NCBI RefSeq assembly: GCF_001570605.1
Contig: NZ_BBXG01000008.1
Location: forward strand, 62,001-126,000
Origin: Herbidospora cretacea
GTDB taxonomy: Bacteria; Actinomycetota; Actinomycetes; Streptosporangiales; Streptosporangiaceae
DNA: 64,000 bases
Direction: 5' to 3'
A program made the translations under genes and the position numbers. Below are positions 33,510 to 42,716 of this stretch, piece after piece (within the stretch, counting starts at the first letter, position 1; every line of letters starts with the position of its first letter). Below the pieces are notes generated by a model. That model saw nothing but the letters and a program-made list of their open reading frames with translations. It was not told the DNA's origin and ran no database searches.

Positions 33510-36500
33510 GCCCCCCGCACCTCGAACGGCACGGCGGGCGAGTAGCTCACCCGTCCGAACCACATGGCCTTGACCAGCAGCCACCACTCCCCCACCCGCA
33601 TGCCGAGCGGCACGTCGGCGACGACGTCGAGCGTCCGGCTCTCGCCGGGCCCGATGTCCAGCGGGTGGATGAGCGGCCCGGTGACCTCCCAGGTGCCCCA
33701 CGGCCCGAGCACCTGGACCTCGCCCCGGACGGCGTACCGGGCCCGGTTGGTCAGGCTCACCGGCAGCGCGGCCCGCTCTCCCGGGGACAGCGACAGGCCC
33801 TCCTGCGGCACGTCCACCACGAGCAGCGAGGCCGGACCGGGGCCGATCGGGTTCCCCGAGCCGTCGAAGAAGACGACGTCCTCGTGGACCTGGCCGCCGT
33901 GCTCCAGCGTGACGGCCACCGGCCAGGGTCCCTCCCCCGCGTCGGCCGCCGGGGTCACCGCGACGTCGAAGGTGGTCCAGCCGCGCGGCGGGAGCCGTAC
34001 CGGACGACGGGACGGCGAGGCCGCCCAGCCGGGCGGCACGACCACGCGGACCTCGCCCTCGGCGGCGGCGTCGACGAGGTCGCTGGCCAGCGAGACCGTC
34101 ACCGTCCCGGCGGCGGGCCGGGCGTGCACGCTCAGCGGTTGGTAGCCCAGCGGCGCGGCCCCCCGGTTGTGCAGCCAGTAGCGCGAGTACACCGGCTGGG
34201 CGGGCTCGGCCGACCGGCCCAGCCGGTCGCCGGGCCCCTCGGGGTCCCGCGTGCCGGTTCTCAGGACGAAGGTGGCGATCTCGCTCGGCCCGAGGTCGGC
34301 GGCCAGCGCGCCGTCGCGCACCTTGGCCTCGCTCGACGCGGTCTCCAGCAGGTCGGCCACCGCCGCCTCGGCCAGCGGGAACGGCGAGGTCACCCGGAGC
34401 GAGACCGGCCTGCCGTGCGGCTCGTAGAACCGCGCGGCGATCCCGGCGCGCGGGTCGGCCGGAAGCGCGCCGCCGCCCGCCGTCGGGTTCCCGGCCGCTT
34501 TGAACGCGGCCAGCACCGCCGCCCCGGCGGGCTCCACGGTGACGAGCGAGGCGGTCGCGGGCAGCGGGCCGTCGTGGGCCGGTTCGACGACCGGGCGCAG
34601 CGGATGGTTGTAGTCGTGCGCCTTGGCGACGATCCCGGCGTCGCGCCAGTCGCCGCCGCCTGAGGCGATGGCGTAGTCGAAGGTGTGGCTCCAGTGCTGG
34701 AGGCCGAACCCGGTCCCGTCGGGGGCGGTCCGGCGCGGCGGGTCGATCCACATCCCGGACGGCCAGCCGGTCGACGACCGCATCAGCGACAGGTGCAGCC
34801 GCCCCTTCAGGTCGACCGCGAACCCGGGCACGCCCCGGTTGAGGACGGCGACGGTCCGGCGCTCCTCAGTGTTGCCGGCGTGGCCGGTGTGGCCGGCCAC
34901 CTGGTCGATCCGGACGACGTGGTCCTCGATAACGTTGTCCGGCCGGCCGACGACCACCACGACGGGCAGATCGAGCGCGCCGCGCAGGTCCGACTCGGGG
35001 TGGAAGGCCTGCTCGCGGGTGAACCGGGCGGGCAGCCAGACGACCGCCGAGCCCTTCTCGGCGAGCTGCCGGTCGAGTTCCTCGGTGTAGGCGGGCCCGG
35101 CGGCCCGCAGCGCCTCGGCGGTGAAGGTGTTCTCCAGCGGCCCGCCGAGCGAGAACCGCACGTCGGGCAGGTTCGAGTCGAACGACAGCAGGCCGTAGCG
35201 GGTGCCGTGGGCGTGGGAGGTCGTCGAGGTCACGCCCGACTGGGCCAGCCTCACGGCCAGGTCGCGCGCGTCGGCGGTGTCCTCCTCGTGCGGCACGACG
35301 ATCTCGGCGACCGCGATCGGCACGCCCGTCCCGTCGGCGAAGGAGATCCGGGCCGGCGCGCTCAGGCCGAACCACTGGTAGGCCGGGTTGTCGAGCGTCC
35401 ACGGGTGTTCGGCGGTGTCGACGTCGGGGTGCGCGAAGGGCCGCCCGACGACCGCGTGGCCTACCTCGGAGACGGGCACCGCGCCCGGCACCGCGCACGG
35501 CCAGCGGAGCCGCAGCAGCTGGTCGGCCCCGTCGAAGGCGTCGACGTGGGTGGCGCAGTCGACCCGCGCGAGGCCGTCCCACAGCGTCACCGTCTGGGTG
35601 TAGGCGACCGGGCCGAGCGAGCCGGTGACGGTGATCCGCCGGCCGAGCCGCGACCGCTCGGTCGTCACCGAACGCGCGGGGTGGGCGGCGCTGCCCGTGG
35701 ACGCGCCCGTCGGCAGCAGGTGCCACGGGCCCTCACGGAAGACCGGGTGTTCGTGGTACTCCTCGTACACGACCAGCTCGTTGCCGACCTCGCCGGCGGT
35801 GATCAGCTCGTCGCCGGTGGTCAGGTCGACGAGGGAGACCACCCCGCCGCCGCGCAGCGGGTCGACGGTGAGCCGGTGGAACTCGTTCTCGATCGTGTAC
35901 GTCTCCTCGGCCGCCCACCCCTCACCGGCTCCCGACGCGGCGAGGCGGTAGGACCGGTAGCCGACCGACGGCACGTCCCGGGCCAGGAAGACGATCTCGG
36001 CCCTGGTGTCGTCGGCCCGCTCGACCAGGCACGGGATCTCGCTCCCGCCCTCGGCGGCCAGGCCGGTGAACGGCGCGGGGACCGTCACCCGCACGACATC
36101 GGTGCGCGGCCAGGCGTTGGCGTTGTAGACGATCACGCTGCGGCCCTCGGTGGAGGTGCGGGCCGCCAGGTGCGCCAGCGCCGCCGTGTGGACCTCCTCG
36201 GCCAGGTCGTAGGCCTCCCGCCAGCCCGCCAGCAGATCGAGGTAGACCTGGTCGGACTCGGTCCCGGTGATGGCGTCGTGGTGCGCCCCGAAGACGAGCT
36301 GCCGCCAGGCCTTGTCGAGCGCGGCCTCCGGATATTCGGCCCCACCGGCCAGGCAGGCCAGCGTGGCGAAGCGCTCGGCGTCGAGCAGCGTGTTCTCGGC
36401 GGCGCGCTGGGCCTGCTTGGTGTCGATGTACGACACGTCCTTGCCGGTGTAGACCGGGTTCATGTCCCGGGTCTGCGGCGACAGGCGGCGGCCCTCGGCG

Positions 36501-37651
36501 GCCAGTTCGGCGGTGACGGCCGAGAAGAACTCCCTCGGGATCGCGCACAGGAACCTCGGCCACGCGTACCGGGCGTTCCAGTCGCGGTGGATGTCGGTCA
36601 GCCACTTGTTCGGCGGGCTGTAGTCGGTGCCGACCGGGATCAGCACGTTCCGGGTGGCGGCGACCTTCTTGAGGTCGAGGAACAGGCCGTACACCGACTC
36701 CTCGGCCTTCTCCAGCGTCTGCGCCGAGTCCATCGACCAGCCCGCGCCGTAGTGGGCGGCCATGTAATGGGTCAGCAGGCCGCGCCCGGACGGGGAGATC
36801 CACTCGAACTCGGTGCGGAACTGCATGTCCGACGGGTCGCCGTGCGGCGTGTCGTAGGTGCCGACCTCCAGGATCGGCCCCCACTGGTGGAACGGCCCGC
36901 GCGCCCACGCCGACGAGGTGAGCCCGGCGTCGGCCATCATGCCGGGGAACTGCGGGTCGTGCCCGAACGCGTCGAGCTGCCAGGCGGTCGAGGGCTCGCC
37001 GCCGAGGACGTCGCGCTGGAAGCCGACCCCGTAGACGGCGTTGCGGATCGTCGTCTCGGCCCCGGTCAGGTTGGTGTTGGGCTCGTTGTAGGTGCCGCCC
37101 ATGATCTCCAGGCGGCCCTGGTTCACCAGGTCGGCGATGATCGCGCGGTTCTCCGGGAAGGTGTCCCAGTAGGGCTTGAGGTAGTCGACCTCGGCCAGCA
37201 CGAACTTGTAGTCGGGGTCGCGCCGGGCCAGCTCCAGGTGGGCGTCGATGAGCTGGAACGCGGTGAACTGGAAGCTCATCCGGATCTCCTGGGCGTCCGG
37301 CTGGTCCTCCCACTCGCTGGCGTACCCGGCCTGGGTGTTCCACCAGACGGGGTCGTAGTGGAAGTGGGAGACCAGGTAGACGCTCCAGCCGGGCTCGGCC
37401 ACCGTCATGGCCGCCCGCTCGTGGACGTCGCCCGCCCGGACCGCGATATTCGCGATCTGTCCCGGCTCGGCGTCGGTGGTGACCGGGACCTCATGGGTTC
37501 CCCTGCCGGGGACACCCCGCAGCTCCCCCTGCGCCTCGCCGGTGACCTCGATGTCGATCAGGCCGGGGGCCGACGTCGTGACCCGCAGGATCTGGCGGGG
37601 GGCCTCGGCCGGCCCGGCGAACAGCTCGGTGGACTCGATCGTCAGGCTCAT
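33503..37651 (-). CDS. GH38 alpha-mannosidase
   Basis: 1382-residue retaining alpha-mannosidase, with no signal peptide, so probably cytoplasmic. The GH38 catalytic domain begins at about 90 with YLVSHFHYDPVWW (zinc ligands His96/Asp100 region), followed by WQLDAFGHDPQFPGMM with the nucleophile Asp227. The middle and C-terminal beta domains are long, which makes the protein larger than the usual 1000 residues; the last 300 residues include beta-sandwich repeats such as VVPPGWAASPSRRPVRLPPRG. The start ATG 37651 overlaps the permease stop as ATGA. Together with the ABC transporter it would trim imported mannosides. An open frame extends upstream but only through the permease gene. Confidence 0.92.
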   Translation of the reverse strand: MSLTIESTELFAGPAEAPRQILRVTTSAPGLIDIEVTGEAQGELRGVPGRGTHEVPVTTDAEPGQIANIAVRAGDVHERAAMTVAEPGWSVYLVSHFHYDPVWWNTQAGYASEWEDQPDAQEIRMSFQFTAFQLIDAHLELARRDPDYKFVLAEVDYLKPYWDTFPENRAIIADLVNQGRLEIMGGTYNEPNTNLTGAETTIRNAVYGVGFQRDVLGGEPSTAWQLDAFGHDPQFPGMMADAGLTSSAWARGPFHQWGPILEVGTYDTPHGDPSDMQFRTEFEWISPSGRGLLTHYMAAHYGAGWSMDSAQTLEKAEESVYGLFLDLKKVAATRNVLIPVGTDYSPPNKWLTDIHRDWNARYAWPRFLCAIPREFFSAVTAELAAEGRRLSPQTRDMNPVYTGKDVSYIDTKQAQRAAENTLLDAERFATLACLAGGAEYPEAALDKAWRQLVFGAHHDAITGTESDQVYLDLLAGWREAYDLAEEVHTAALAHLAARTSTEGRSVIVYNANAWPRTDVVRVTVPAPFTGLAAEGGSEIPCLVERADDTRAEIVFLARDVPSVGYRSYRLAASGAGEGWAAEETYTIENEFHRLTVDPLRGGGVVSLVDLTTGDELITAGEVGNELVVYEEYHEHPVFREGPWHLLPTGASTGSAAHPARSVTTERSRLGRRITVTGSLGPVAYTQTVTLWDGLARVDCATHVDAFDGADQLLRLRWPCAVPGAVPVSEVGHAVVGRPFAHPDVDTAEHPWTLDNPAYQWFGLSAPARISFADGTGVPIAVAEIVVPHEEDTADARDLAVRLAQSGVTSTTSHAHGTRYGLLSFDSNLPDVRFSLGGPLENTFTAEALRAAGPAYTEELDRQLAEKGSAVVWLPARFTREQAFHPESDLRGALDLPVVVVVGRPDNVIEDHVVRIDQVAGHTGHAGNTEERRTVAVLNRGVPGFAVDLKGRLHLSLMRSSTGWPSGMWIDPPRRTAPDGTGFGLQHWSHTFDYAIASGGGDWRDAGIVAKAHDYNHPLRPVVEPAHDGPLPATASLVTVEPAGAAVLAAFKAAGNPTAGGGALPADPRAGIAARFYEPHGRPVSLRVTSPFPLAEAAVADLLETASSEAKVRDGALAADLGPSEIATFVLRTGTRDPEGPGDRLGRSAEPAQPVYSRYWLHNRGAAPLGYQPLSVHARPAAGTVTVSLASDLVDAAAEGEVRVVVPPGWAASPSRRPVRLPPRGWTTFDVAVTPAADAGEGPWPVAVTLEHGGQVHEDVVFFDGSGNPIGPGPASLLVVDVPQEGLSLSPGERAALPVSLTNRARYAVRGEVQVLGPWGTWEVTGPLIHPLDIGPGESRTLDVVADVPLGMRVGEWWLLVKAMWFGRVSYSPAVPFEVRGAW

Positions 37652-38460
37652 CCCTTGACCGCCCCGCCGGTCAGGCCCTTGACGAAGTTCTTCTGCAGGG
37701 CCAGGTAGAAGATCAGGATCGGCAGCGTGGCCAGGAACATGAAGGCGAAGACCGATCCGAAGTCCGATTGGTACTGCCCGATCGCCCGGTAGACGCCGAC
37801 CGTGACGGTCGTGCCGCTGTCGGGGCCGAGCACGATGAGCGGGGTCAGGAAGTCGTTCCAGATCCACACGCCCAGGAAGATCGTCACGCTGGCCGAGGCG
37901 GGCCGCAGCAGCGGGAAGACCACCTGCCAGAACACCCGGAACCGGTTCGCGCCGTCGAGCGCCGCCGCCTCCTCCAGCTCCAGCGGCACGCTCTTCACGA
38001 ACCCCGTGAACAGCAGCACCCCGAACGGCACGTAGTAGCCGACGTTCACCAGCACGAGCCCCTGCAGGGTCGTCATCAGGTCGAACCACTTCAGCACGGT
38101 CGTGATCGGGGCCATGATGACCGGCACCGGGATCATCAGCCCGCACAGCAGCGTGCCCATGGCGACCTTGGCGCCCCAGTGCCGCGAGCGGGCCAGGTAG
38201 TGGCCCAGCATCGCCGAGAAGATCGTCAGCACGGTCACCGACAGGGCCGTGACGGCGATCGAGTTGATCAGGCCGAAGGTGAACAGGTGGTCGGGCCGGT
38301 TCAGCACCGCCGCCAGGTTGTCGAACGTGGGCGGGAACGGCAGCCCGGCCGGGTCGGCCACCACGGCCGCGCTCGGCTTGAAGATGTTCACCAGCACCAG
38401 GTACAGGGGCAGGAAGAACACCACACCCACGAACGTGGCGACGATCGGCCGCGCGTTCAC
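37648..38460 (-). CDS. Sugar ABC transporter permease (MalG type)
   Basis: 270-residue inner-membrane permease with six predicted helices. The EAA loop is ELEEAAALDGANRFRVFWQVVFPLLRPA, which contacts the ATPase. The start GTG 38460 overlaps the previous permease stop as GTGA, and its own stop overlaps the GH38 start. No ATPase gene is present in the operon, so a shared MsiK-like ATPase encoded elsewhere is likely, as is common in actinomycetes. Confidence 0.93.
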   Translation of the reverse strand: MNARPIVATFVGVVFFLPLYLVLVNIFKPSAAVVADPAGLPFPPTFDNLAAVLNRPDHLFTFGLINSIAVTALSVTVLTIFSAMLGHYLARSRHWGAKVAMGTLLCGLMIPVPVIMAPITTVLKWFDLMTTLQGLVLVNVGYYVPFGVLLFTGFVKSVPLELEEAAALDGANRFRVFWQVVFPLLRPASASVTIFLGVWIWNDFLTPLIVLGPDSGTTVTVGVYRAIGQYQSDFGSVFAFMFLATLPILIFYLALQKNFVKGLTGGAVKG

Positions 38461-39401
38461 TGGGACACCTCTCTCTTCTGCAGGAACCGGAGCACGACCA
38501 CCGAGATGAACGCGACGATCGCGAGCATCACCGCGGCCAGCGCCGAGGAGTAGCCGATCCGGTTGCTCACGAAGGCCGTCTGCACGACCTGGAACGCCAT
38601 GGTCACCGTCGTGCCGTTGCCCGGCCCGCCGTTGGTGATCACGCGGACCTGGTCGTAGGCCTTGAAGCCGGTGATCAGCAGCATGACCACGTTGATGGTC
38701 AGCGCCGGGGCGAGCATCGGCCAGGTCACGTTGCGGAAGCGCTGGAGCGCGCCCGCGCCGTCGATCGAGGCGGCCTCGTTGAGCTCGCGCGGCACGCCCT
38801 GCAGCCCGGCCAGGTAGACCACGACGCAGAAGCCGAGCATCTGCCAGGTCATGATCCAGGCGATCGAGTAGAGCGCGAGGCCGGGGTCGGACAGCCAGCC
38901 CGGCGGCTCGTCGACCCCGAGGCCGCGCAGGGCCGAGTTGAGCAGCCCGTCGTCGGTCAGGATCGCCTGCCAGATGACGCTGATGACGACCGAGCTCAGC
39001 ACGACCGGGGTGAAGAACACCCCGCGCAGCAGCACGTAGAGCCTGGTCGGCCGGTCGAGCAGCATCGCGATCAGCAGCCCGCCCACGTTGGCCAGCACCG
39101 TGATGATGGCCGTGACGATGATCGTGTTGACCAGCGCCTGCCGGAACTCGGTGTCGCCCAGCAGGGAGACGTAGTTCCGCAGGCCCACGAACCGGGTCGG
39201 CGGGTTGAACGGGTTGAGGTTGGTCAGGCTGTTGTACGCCGTCATCCCGATCGGCACGAGCACGAAGAGTGCGTAGGCCACCAGGCCGGGGAGCGCGAAC
39301 AGGGCGAATCTGCCCAGGCCGGGCAGGAACCTGCCGGATCTCCTCCGAGGGGGCGCGGGCCGCGCCTTCACCCGCGCCGGGGGGCGCATGGTCTGTGTCA
39401 T
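38457..39401 (-). CDS. Sugar ABC transporter permease (MalF type)
   Basis: 314-residue permease. An N-terminal Arg/Pro-rich cytoplasmic tail (PPARVKARPAPPRRRSGRF) precedes six membrane helices. The EAA loop is ELNEAASIDGAGALQRFRNVTWPML. It forms a heterodimer with the adjacent MalG-type permease. It is separated from the binding-protein gene by a 114-base gap that holds a strong hairpin, so it is probably made in smaller amounts than the binding protein. Confidence 0.93.
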   Translation of the reverse strand: MTQTMRPPARVKARPAPPRRRSGRFLPGLGRFALFALPGLVAYALFVLVPIGMTAYNSLTNLNPFNPPTRFVGLRNYVSLLGDTEFRQALVNTIIVTAIITVLANVGGLLIAMLLDRPTRLYVLLRGVFFTPVVLSSVVISVIWQAILTDDGLLNSALRGLGVDEPPGWLSDPGLALYSIAWIMTWQMLGFCVVVYLAGLQGVPRELNEAASIDGAGALQRFRNVTWPMLAPALTINVVMLLITGFKAYDQVRVITNGGPGNGTTVTMAFQVVQTAFVSNRIGYSSALAAVMLAIVAFISVVVLRFLQKREVSQ

Positions 39402-39462
39402 CGGGTCGCCCCGCTCTGCTGGATCTGGGTCATCGTGGTACCGGTCGGCCGATCGGGAGGGC

Positions 39463-39488
39463 GCGGGGCGCGCGGACGCGCGCCCCGC
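39463..39488 (-). terminator. Intercistronic hairpin between binding-protein and permease genes
   Basis: GCGGGGCGCGCG (39463-39474) is fully complementary to CGCGCGCCCCGC (39477-39488), a very stable stem inside the operon. Hairpins at this place in sugar ABC operons commonly stabilise the upstream message or partly terminate transcription. Confidence 0.6.
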
Positions 39489-39515
39489 GGTGCCGGGTCT
39501 GCTGGGGCATGGAGG

Positions 39516-40811
39516 TTACTGGGTCGCCTTGGCGTACTCGTCGTCGAGGAACTCGGCGAACTGCTGGGCGTTCTTCTTGCCGGTGATCAGGTCCTGCACG
39601 CCGAGCGCGGCCTTGTCGGCCAGGCCCGGGGGCAGCGCGCCGTCGCCGGCCTCCTGGGAGAAGGCGTCGAAGATCGAGCCGTCGGCCATGCCCTTGGTGT
39701 AGATCTCGACGGTCGCGTTGTAGACCGGCCCCATGTCGGCGGGCGGGGTGTAGCCCTTGATCGCCGGGATCGAGCCGTCCTTGCGGACGAACGCGTCGTT
39801 GTTCTCCTTGTCCTCGTCGAACGCCAGCGCCCACTTCTTGGCCAGCTCGACGTTCTTCGCGGTCGCGCTCACCAGGGTGCCGCCGCCGGTGAAGGTCGGC
39901 GTGACCGGGGAGCCGTCGTCGGTCGGCCACGGGAAGGCCCCGACCTCGAAGGACGGCTTGTTGGCGTCGGCCGAGGTGGCGAACCAGGAGCCCATGGGGT
40001 ACATGGCGCCCTTGCCGTCGCGGAAGGCCTGCTCGGTGTCGGCGTAGGACCTGCTCAGGCCCGCCGGGTCGATGTACTCGTTCTTCGCCAGGTCCTCGAT
40101 CTTCTTCGCGGCGGCGACGAAGTCGGGGTCGGTGAACTTGACTTTGCCCTGGGCCCGCTGGAGCAGCCAGTCGGGCGTCTTCTTGTAGACGTCGGTGGCG
40201 ACCGTGCCGGTCAGCGGGTACATGTCCGCCCAGGTGTCGGCGCCGCCGCCGCCCACGACGAACGGGGTGGTGCCGCCGTCCTTGAGCTTCTTGGAGATGT
40301 CGAGAAGCTCCTGGTAGGTCGTCGGCGGCGCGGTGATGCCCGCTTTGGCGAACAGGTCCTTGTTGTAGTAGACAACCGGGATGACCTGCGTGTTGTACGG
40401 GAGCTGGTAGACCTTGCCCCCGATGGCCCCCGCCTTCGGCGCGATGAAGTTCTTCAGCTCCTCGTCGGTGAAGGGCGCGAGCTTGCCCGCCTGGGCGAAA
40501 CCGGCGGGGTTGACCGACTGCAGGATGTCGGGCAGGTTCCCGGCCGCGTCGAGCTGCTTGGCGTAGGCCGTGCGGTCGATGTTGGGCGTCACGAGCTTCT
40601 TGATGGTCACCTCGGGGACCTTCGCAGAGGCCCGCGCGATGGCGGCGTCCCAGAACGCCGCGTCCAGGTTGGGCGTCTCGAAGACCAGGAAGCTCAACTC
40701 GACCTTCCCGCCCGACGCCGCGGCGCCGCTCTCGGGCTGGGTGGTCTCGCCCACCCCGCAACCGGCCGCCGCCAGCACCGCGGCCAGGCCGAATATCAAA
40801 GTTCTGCGCAT
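39516..40811 (-). CDS. Sugar ABC transporter solute-binding lipoprotein
   Basis: 431-residue family 1 extracellular binding protein. The signal peptide MRRTLIFGLAAVLAAAGC ends in a lipobox Cys. The mature part has the two-lobe pattern with YQLPYNTQVIPVVYYNKDLFAKAGI and QAFRDGKGAMYPMGSWF. The start ATG 40811 lies nine bases after AGGAGG; GTG 40817, also in frame, is too close to it. It is the first gene of the mannoside operon and captures the substrate for the two permeases. A LacI-type operator lies 48 bases upstream. Confidence 0.94.
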   Translation of the reverse strand: MRRTLIFGLAAVLAAAGCGVGETTQPESGAAASGGKVELSFLVFETPNLDAAFWDAAIARASAKVPEVTIKKLVTPNIDRTAYAKQLDAAGNLPDILQSVNPAGFAQAGKLAPFTDEELKNFIAPKAGAIGGKVYQLPYNTQVIPVVYYNKDLFAKAGITAPPTTYQELLDISKKLKDGGTTPFVVGGGGADTWADMYPLTGTVATDVYKKTPDWLLQRAQGKVKFTDPDFVAAAKKIEDLAKNEYIDPAGLSRSYADTEQAFRDGKGAMYPMGSWFATSADANKPSFEVGAFPWPTDDGSPVTPTFTGGGTLVSATAKNVELAKKWALAFDEDKENNDAFVRKDGSIPAIKGYTPPADMGPVYNATVEIYTKGMADGSIFDAFSQEAGDGALPPGLADKAALGVQDLITGKKNAQQFAEFLDDEYAKATQ

Positions 40812-40858
40812 CAGCACAGCCCTCCTCGTCGCTGATCCGGCTCCCCGAAGCCGATTGA

Positions 40859-40870
40859 GATAACGTTATC
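40859..40870. promoter_or_regulatory. LacI-family operator of the mannoside operon
   Basis: GATAACGTTATC is a perfect 12-bp palindrome with the central CG step typical of LacI/GalR operators. It lies between the binding-protein gene and the divergent LacI-type regulator gene, so the regulator probably controls both. Confidence 0.7.
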
Positions 40871-40973
40871 CCGATACCGTAGAGTGTTGCGCGGAGGTTT
40901 CAAGAGCGAGGCGGGCAACGAATTGGTCACGGGCCGAATGGCGTCAGCGGGCGATCATGCGCATGATGGGCGG

Positions 40974-41996
40974 ATGCAGGAGAAGCCGAGGCCGCGCAGA
41001 GGCCGCAGACCCACCATGGTCGACGTCGCCCGCGAGGCGGGCGTGGCGCTGCGCACGGTCAGCAGGGTCGTCAACGACGACGCGACCGTCGGCGCCGAAC
41101 TCGTCGAACGGGTCCGCGCCGCCATCGCGAACCTCGACTACCGCCCCGACGAACGGGCCAGGCACCTGCGCCTGGGCGTGACCGGCACCCTCGGCGCGGC
41201 GGTCCGCCAGCTGTCCCACGTGAACCCGGTCCTGCGGGCGGTCGAACGCGCCGCCAGGAAGGCCGACCTCATGGTCCTGGCCGCCTCGACCGAGGACGAC
41301 GAGCAGATCGAGCGCCACGTGGTGGAGTCGATGTGCCGCCGCCGCTTCGACGGCATACTGCTCGAACCCATCGGGGCCGACCACGGCTACCTGGTCCCCG
41401 AACTGGCGGCCGGTCTGTCGCTGGTCGCGGTCGACCGCCCGGTCCTGGGCCTCGACGTCGACTGCGTCCTGTCGGACAACGTGGCCGGCATCGAGACGGC
41501 CTACTCCCACCTGGTCGCCCACGGCCACCGCCGCATCGCCTACATCGGCGACGACGAGCGCATCTTCACCGCGCAGGAACGCGCCACCGCGTTCCGGGCG
41601 TGCGTCCGGGCGAGCGGCGGCGCGGCCGACCACATGATCCACACGGGCCCGATACTGCCCGACCGCATCCAGGCCGCCCTGGAGAGCGCCCTGTCGGGCC
41701 CCGGCGCGGCCACGGCGATCATCACCGGGAACGCGACACTGAGCGTCGAGATCGTCCGCCGCTTCCGCGACCGGTCCGACGACGTGGCCGTCGTCGGGTT
41801 CGACGACTCGGAACTGGCGACCCTGCTCCGCCCCGACCTGACGGTGGTCGCCCAGGACGACGCCGCGATCGGCGACACGGCCATCACGATGCTCCGCAAC
41901 CGGATCGCCGACCCCGCCACGCCCGTCCGGAAGGTCACCGTCCCGGTGACCCTGCGCCCCCGGGGATCCGGCGAGACCCCACCCAAATCAGCCTGA
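40974..41996 (+). CDS. LacI-family transcriptional regulator
   Basis: 340-residue repressor. The N-terminal helix-turn-helix and hinge are PTMVDVAREAGVALRTVSRVVN and LDYRPDERARHLRLG. The periplasmic-binding-protein-like effector domain contains DGILLEPIG, VVAVDRP-like (LVAVDRPV), AHGHRRIAYIGDD and VAVVGFDDSELATLL. The start ATG 40974 was chosen because it places the DNA-binding domain at the usual distance; ATG 40938 is possible. It is divergent from the mannoside transport/GH38 operon and probably represses it until a mannoside binds. Confidence 0.92.
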   Translation: MQEKPRPRRGRRPTMVDVAREAGVALRTVSRVVNDDATVGAELVERVRAAIANLDYRPDERARHLRLGVTGTLGAAVRQLSHVNPVLRAVERAARKADLMVLAASTEDDEQIERHVVESMCRRRFDGILLEPIGADHGYLVPELAAGLSLVAVDRPVLGLDVDCVLSDNVAGIETAYSHLVAHGHRRIAYIGDDERIFTAQERATAFRACVRASGGAADHMIHTGPILPDRIQAALESALSGPGAATAIITGNATLSVEIVRRFRDRSDDVAVVGFDDSELATLLRPDLTVVAQDDAAIGDTAITMLRNRIADPATPVRKVTVPVTLRPRGSGETPPKSA

Positions 41997-42068
41997 CCGG
42001 CACCTTCGGCTTGACCGTCCCCCGGGGATGAGCCCTTCAGACCGTCCGTGGGAGAAGGGGAGACGCAG

Positions 42069-42716
42069 GTGCCCTCAGCAGTCGTCATCGGGGCCGGTCC
42101 GGGAATCGGCCAGGCCGTGGCCCGCCGGTTCGCCCGCGAGGGATACGCCCTCACCCTGATCACCCGGAGCGAGAGGACACTGCGGGCGGCGGCCGAAGCG
42201 GTGGGCGCGCCCTCGACCCTGGTGGCCGACAGCACCGACGAGGAGGCGCTGCGCCGCGCGCTCGACGAGGCGGCCGACCGCCACGGCCTGCCCGACGTGG
42301 TGGTCTACAACGCCGCGATCGTCCGCACCGACGGCCCCGGAGACCTGTCGGTCGAGGAGCACAAGAACGCCTGGGCGGTCAACGTGGTCGGCGCCCTGGT
42401 CGCCGCCGCCCACGTGGCCCCCGCCATGGCCGAGCGCGGCAGCGGCACCTTCCTCGTCACCAGCGGCATGCCGAAGCCCGACCCCCGCCGGGTCAGCCTC
42501 TCGCTCGGCAAGGCCGGCGTCCGCGCCCTGGTCACGCTGCTCGACGCGGAGTGGGGCGGCCGAGGGGTCCACTTCGCCAGCGTCACCGTGGCCGGCGCCG
42601 TCGCCCCGGGCGGCGCCTTCGACCCGGACGACATCGCCGGCCACTACTGGCGTCTCCACACCCAGCCGCGCGGGGAATGGCAGGGCGAGGTTCTCTACAC
42701 GGGCCGCCCCGGCTGA
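42069..42716 (+). CDS. Short-chain dehydrogenase/reductase
   Basis: 215-residue SDR-like oxidoreductase. The nucleotide-binding glycine motif is VIGAGPGIGQAVARRFAREG, and VYNAAIVRTD matches the NNAG region. In the active-site region there is a Ser in FLVTSGMPKPDPRR and a Lys in SLGKAGVRALV, but the catalytic Tyr of YX3K is not evident (position occupied by LSLGK). The start GTG 42069 follows AAGGGGAGA. It might be a reductase with an atypical active site. Its 3' end overlaps the converging BtrH-like gene by 22 bases. The substrate is unknown. Confidence 0.8.
   Translation: MPSAVVIGAGPGIGQAVARRFAREGYALTLITRSERTLRAAAEAVGAPSTLVADSTDEEALRRALDEAADRHGLPDVVVYNAAIVRTDGPGDLSVEEHKNAWAVNVVGALVAAAHVAPAMAERGSGTFLVTSGMPKPDPRRVSLSLGKAGVRALVTLLDAEWGGRGVHFASVTVAGAVAPGGAFDPDDIAGHYWRLHTQPRGEWQGEVLYTGRPG

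Noticed and set aside
33510-34751. Long extension of the SurA-like frame through the mannosidase gene
   Set aside because: The extra residues are antisense-free but out of frame with GH38, are rich in Arg/Gly/Pro, and show no domain; ATG 33509 gives a compact protein.
37652-38146. N-terminal extension of the GH38 frame to 1547 residues
   Set aside because: The extra part lies wholly inside the permease gene. ATG 37651, with an ATGA overlap, is the natural start.
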